Shown here: in pieces, positions 14,463 to 17,089 of the stretch | How the letters are laid out: each line of letters starts with the position of its first letter | How positions within the stretch are numbered: position 1 is the first letter of the stretch | Assembly: GCA_051881635.1 (NCBI GenBank) | Contig: JBJEQG010000077.1 | Span: 1-17,089, forward strand | Direction: 5' to 3' | Source of the DNA: JBJEQG01 sp051881635 | GTDB taxonomy: Bacteria; Bacillota; Clostridia; Oscillospirales; Acutalibacteraceae | DNA length: 17,089 nt | Made by a program: the position numbers and the translations under genes | The notes under the pieces: generated by a model | The model's database searches: none | What the model saw: the letters and a program-made list of their open reading frames with translations, nothing else | What the model was told of the DNA's origin: nothing

Positions 14463-14747
14463 ATGACCAAGGAAGAAGAACTGATGGGCTTTTTACATGA
14501 AAAAGTATTTGATCCAATATTGAATTCAAAAAATGCTTCTGCAAATATAAAAAGCGGTGTAAATCTTACTATTGGAAGAATGAACAGATTGTCTGCTGAT
14601 AAAATGGTTCAGTACTTTTGGTCGGCGTTAGCAACAGATAATGCTATTACATTTTCAAAGAAAATGAAAGAAGAAGGGTTACCTAGATTTGAAGATGTTT
14701 TTGAAGAATTTAGAGACAGATTTAATGATGAATGGTTGAGGAGCTAG
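14463..14747 (+). CDS. Small helical protein of unknown function, upstream partner of the DUF4011 helicase
   Basis: 94 residues when started at the ATG at 14463. No signal peptide or membrane helix. The sequence looks all-helical and soluble: an acidic N-terminal helix; FDPILNSKNASANIKSGV (about 16-33), which looks like a helix-turn; a Tyr/Phe/Trp-containing helix around MVQYFWSAL (about 47-55); and an acidic/aromatic C-terminal helix FEDVFEEFRDRFNDEW. I do not recognise the family. It is the first gene after a strong promoter, and the helicase follows after 42 bases with no terminator between, so the two are probably co-transcribed. It could regulate or partner the helicase, or act as a small antitoxin-like protein; none of this is shown by sequence. 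Confidence 0.8.
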   Translation: MTKEEELMGFLHEKVFDPILNSKNASANIKSGVNLTIGRMNRLSADKMVQYFWSALATDNAITFSKKMKEEGLPRFEDVFEEFRDRFNDEWLRS

Positions 14748-14789
14748 GATAAAAATAAATATGAAATTTGTAATACTGGGGTGATATAG

Positions 14790-17089
14790 ATGAATGAAGC
14801 AATTTTAGATAAGAAGATTAAAACTTGGGAAGATCAGTTGCTCGACTTAGGCAAGCGGAATAAGATGATTTCTTTTCGAGAAAGCAAGCGAACAACATTG
14901 AAAATTCTTAACCCTGGTTTCGATGAACTTTATCAGCAGATCGTCGTTGATGAAAAAGAATTGACTTTCCAGAAGGCGATAGATAGAGATTCGGATGTGC
15001 GTGTTTATTCTATCCTTTCTCTTCTGGATAAATTGTCCTGCCCCATTGAGGTCAACATTGGTGACATTAGAGCGGAAGGAACACTGCCGGAGATCAAAAA
15101 AACCTTGAAGCATCTTCGCTCCGAGGCTCGCCTTGCTATGGATGAACAGGGCACAAATATTCTTTATTTGGTTTTTGGATTTATAGAATGGCACGAAAAA
15201 GGCAGCCGAAATGATACATGGATTAAGTCCCCGTTGATTTTGGTTCCTGTTACGCTTACTTTGCCTTCACTGAATGCCCAGTATTCGATGAAAAAACATG
15301 AGGATGAAGTAGTCGTCAATCCTACGCTTGCATACCTGTTTGAACGAGATTACGGAATTACTCTGCCGGAATTCGATTCTGATAAAGATACATTGGATAG
15401 CTTTATGCAAAAAATGGAGGCACTTGTCGATGAGTGCGGTTGGCACATCGTAAGAGAGTGTAGCATGGGATTAGTTTCTTTCCTTAAAATCAGTATGTAC
15501 AATGATTTAATTAGGAATGAAGCACAGCTAAAAACCAATCCTATCATTCGTGCATTTGCCGGTGAACAAAATGAAGTTAACACAGTCGATGGTGAAACCT
15601 ATGAATTTGACCATGATGCTTGTCGTTCTGTTGATTCATTCCAAGTACTGGATGCTGATTCCAGTCAGCAAGACGCAATTGCTCTTTCACGAAAGGGTGC
15701 AAGTTTTGTAATGCAGGGACCTCCTGGCACCGGTAAAAGCCAGACCATCACGAATATTATTGCTCAAGCACTGGCTGATGGCAAAAAGATACTGTTTGTG
15801 TCTGAAAAAATGGCAGCACTGGATGTCGTTTATCGGCGATTAACCGATGTACAACTTGCGGATTTCTGTCTTTCTCTTCACAGCCACAAAGCCAATAAAA
15901 AAGAAATCCTTAATCAGTTGGGTGCTAATCTCAGCCTCCAGCGGATAAAAGTGAAAGACGAGGAGATTGCAAAATTGACTCGTCTGGATATGATCCGTGA
16001 GCAACTCAAAGCCTATGTGCATGACATTCATAAGACAATCATACCTTTGGAAATGAGCCTTTACGAAGTTTATGGTGCAATTTTAGAGTTAGGTGATCTG
16101 CCGGATATTGAAAGCCATTTGGCGGATGTCGATCAGTTAACAAAGGACGATGTTAACCGACTGGCTCTGCTCGTCATGAATCTGGACAAAGCACAGGATG
16201 TATTGGGTCCAAAGTGGTACAAGAATCCTTGGCAAGGTATTACCACTTCTTATTTGGAAGTCAGTCAGAAGCGTGATCTTCAAAACAAGCTCCAAGATGC
16301 CGTTAGAATTCTATCGGCGTTAGAAGATTGTAAGTTGGCAGATAAATCTCTTGCGGATATTCTGTCTATTGACACACTTGATACATTTTGGGTACTGTAT
16401 GAGCATGCCTGTCATTGCAGCTTGATTCCGAACGGTTGGTTCCACAGACCTACCGAGCAAGAAGAGCGTTTGATTCGCATTCTTCGTGACCAAAAGCTCG
16501 CAATCGATAATTTGACTTATGTGCTGTCAGACAAATACGGAAACGAATTCTTTGAGTTGTCTGGCCAGAGTTTAGCTGCGGAACTTGTTTCTGCAATGAA
16601 AGACTATTGCGGTATGCTTCGAAACAACGAAACCGAAGATACTGCATTCACGCTCATGGAAGATGATCTGCAACAAGTAATGCTTTTGAATGAAACTTGC
16701 CATTTGTTGATTGATGCACTCAATGTTCTTTCTGCTGAGTACAAATTCTGTTTTCCTTGTGATTTTAGCTCTGTTGAAGCTGCTTTGACAATTTGCGAAA
16801 TGCTTCTTGAAAAGCGGAAGTTGACTGCCTGGTATTTCAGCGACAAAAATTCAAATCAGCTCATACAGTATGTTACAGAATTGCAGAGCAAACTTTATGA
16901 TTTTGTGAAGCAAAAACAGAAACTGTGCGAACGATATTCTGACAGTATTCTTGATTGTGAAAATACAGAACAGCTTTTGGCTCAAGTGTCTGAATCAGAA
17001 ACAGAACTTCGCACCTTAATCCAGGCTGCCGGTTTGGAATACTCTAACCTTTGCAGTATTTCAGCGTTTGATCCGGCGAAGCTTCAAAG
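14790..17089 (+). CDS. DUF4011-domain superfamily 1 helicase/ATPase (COG1112-like), 3' partial
   Basis: The frame is open from ATG 14790 to the window end, with 766 complete codons and no stop. GGGGTG lies 6 bases upstream of the start. Residues about 9-170 match the DUF4011 pattern: KIKTWEDQLLDLGKRNKMISF at the start and WIKSPLILVPVTL near 145-157. A helicase core follows: a Q-type motif LDADSSQQDAI (287-297), Walker A GPPGTGKS (310-317, Lys316) and motif Ia ILFVSEKMAALDVV. After that comes a long helical insert or stalk (about 380-766), typical of this family before the remaining helicase motifs. The Walker B, second RecA domain and any C-terminal nuclease lie beyond the window. Such proteins are commonly well over 1,200 residues and often sit in defence islands. 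The substrate (DNA or RNA) is unknown. Confidence 0.92.
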   Translation, partial: MNEAILDKKIKTWEDQLLDLGKRNKMISFRESKRTTLKILNPGFDELYQQIVVDEKELTFQKAIDRDSDVRVYSILSLLDKLSCPIEVNIGDIRAEGTLPEIKKTLKHLRSEARLAMDEQGTNILYLVFGFIEWHEKGSRNDTWIKSPLILVPVTLTLPSLNAQYSMKKHEDEVVVNPTLAYLFERDYGITLPEFDSDKDTLDSFMQKMEALVDECGWHIVRECSMGLVSFLKISMYNDLIRNEAQLKTNPIIRAFAGEQNEVNTVDGETYEFDHDACRSVDSFQVLDADSSQQDAIALSRKGASFVMQGPPGTGKSQTITNIIAQALADGKKILFVSEKMAALDVVYRRLTDVQLADFCLSLHSHKANKKEILNQLGANLSLQRIKVKDEEIAKLTRLDMIREQLKAYVHDIHKTIIPLEMSLYEVYGAILELGDLPDIESHLADVDQLTKDDVNRLALLVMNLDKAQDVLGPKWYKNPWQGITTSYLEVSQKRDLQNKLQDAVRILSALEDCKLADKSLADILSIDTLDTFWVLYEHACHCSLIPNGWFHRPTEQEERLIRILRDQKLAIDNLTYVLSDKYGNEFFELSGQSLAAELVSAMKDYCGMLRNNETEDTAFTLMEDDLQQVMLLNETCHLLIDALNVLSAEYKFCFPCDFSSVEAALTICEMLLEKRKLTAWYFSDKNSNQLIQYVTELQSKLYDFVKQKQKLCERYSDSILDCENTEQLLAQVSESETELRTLIQAAGLEYSNLCSISAFDPAKLQ

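Noticed and set aside
14761..14784. Seven-codon leader reading frame before the helicase
   Set aside because: It has an ATG and a stop overlapping the helicase ribosome binding site, but no ribosome binding site of its own and no regulatory codon run, so it is probably chance.
1..17089. CRISPR array, tRNA or rRNA genes
   Set aside because: No regularly spaced short repeats and no tRNA-like or rRNA-like sequence were recognised on either strand.

Overview
The window looks like part of a low-GC, Gram-positive Firmicutes chromosome, probably a gut Clostridia/Ruminococcus-type organism. The support is LPXTG-type sorting signals, class C sortases, strong AGGAGG-type ribosome binding sites, TTG starts and A+T-rich intergenic DNA. 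No species can be assigned from sequence alone. It is a draft assembly: exactly 100 N lie at 1147-1246, inside the first gene.

Layout. (1) 2-1393: the 3' part of a major pilin backbone gene, with E-box, YPK pilin motif, isopeptide domains, LPLTG signal and tail; the 5' end lies before the window. (2) 1413-1445: a perfect 14-bp-stem hairpin. (3) 1481-4171: three tandem, nearly abutting class C sortase genes; the first two start with TTG and are close paralogues, the third is divergent. (4) 4216-12930: a giant 2,904-residue surface adhesin. It has a signal peptide, a GLUG-like beta-helix, a helical repeat block, about six tandem X25-like beta-sandwich modules, an SdrD B-like domain, a SpaA domain and an MPLTG anchor. 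(5) 13094-14272: a lipoprotein of unknown family with its own extended -10 promoter. It sits between two identical 56-bp terminator copies (12930-12985 and 14271-14326), each beginning at the stop codon of the preceding gene. (6) 14331-17089: a separate unit with its own promoter, a 94-residue helical protein of unknown function, and the N-terminal 766 codons of a large DUF4011/superfamily 1 helicase that runs off the window.

How the genes work together. Genes 1-5 (pilin, three sortases, adhesin) form a sortase-assembled pilus locus. Class C sortases would polymerise the LPLTG backbone through the pilin-motif lysine, and the MPLTG adhesin would be joined to the pilus or attached to the wall. 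The sortase hairpin could lower sortase expression relative to pilin. The adhesin modules suggest binding to glycans or other polymers outside the cell. The lipoprotein is an independently transcribed insert of unknown role. The small protein plus DUF4011 helicase looks like an accessory, defence-type cassette next to the pilus locus; its function is inferred from family context and not shown here.
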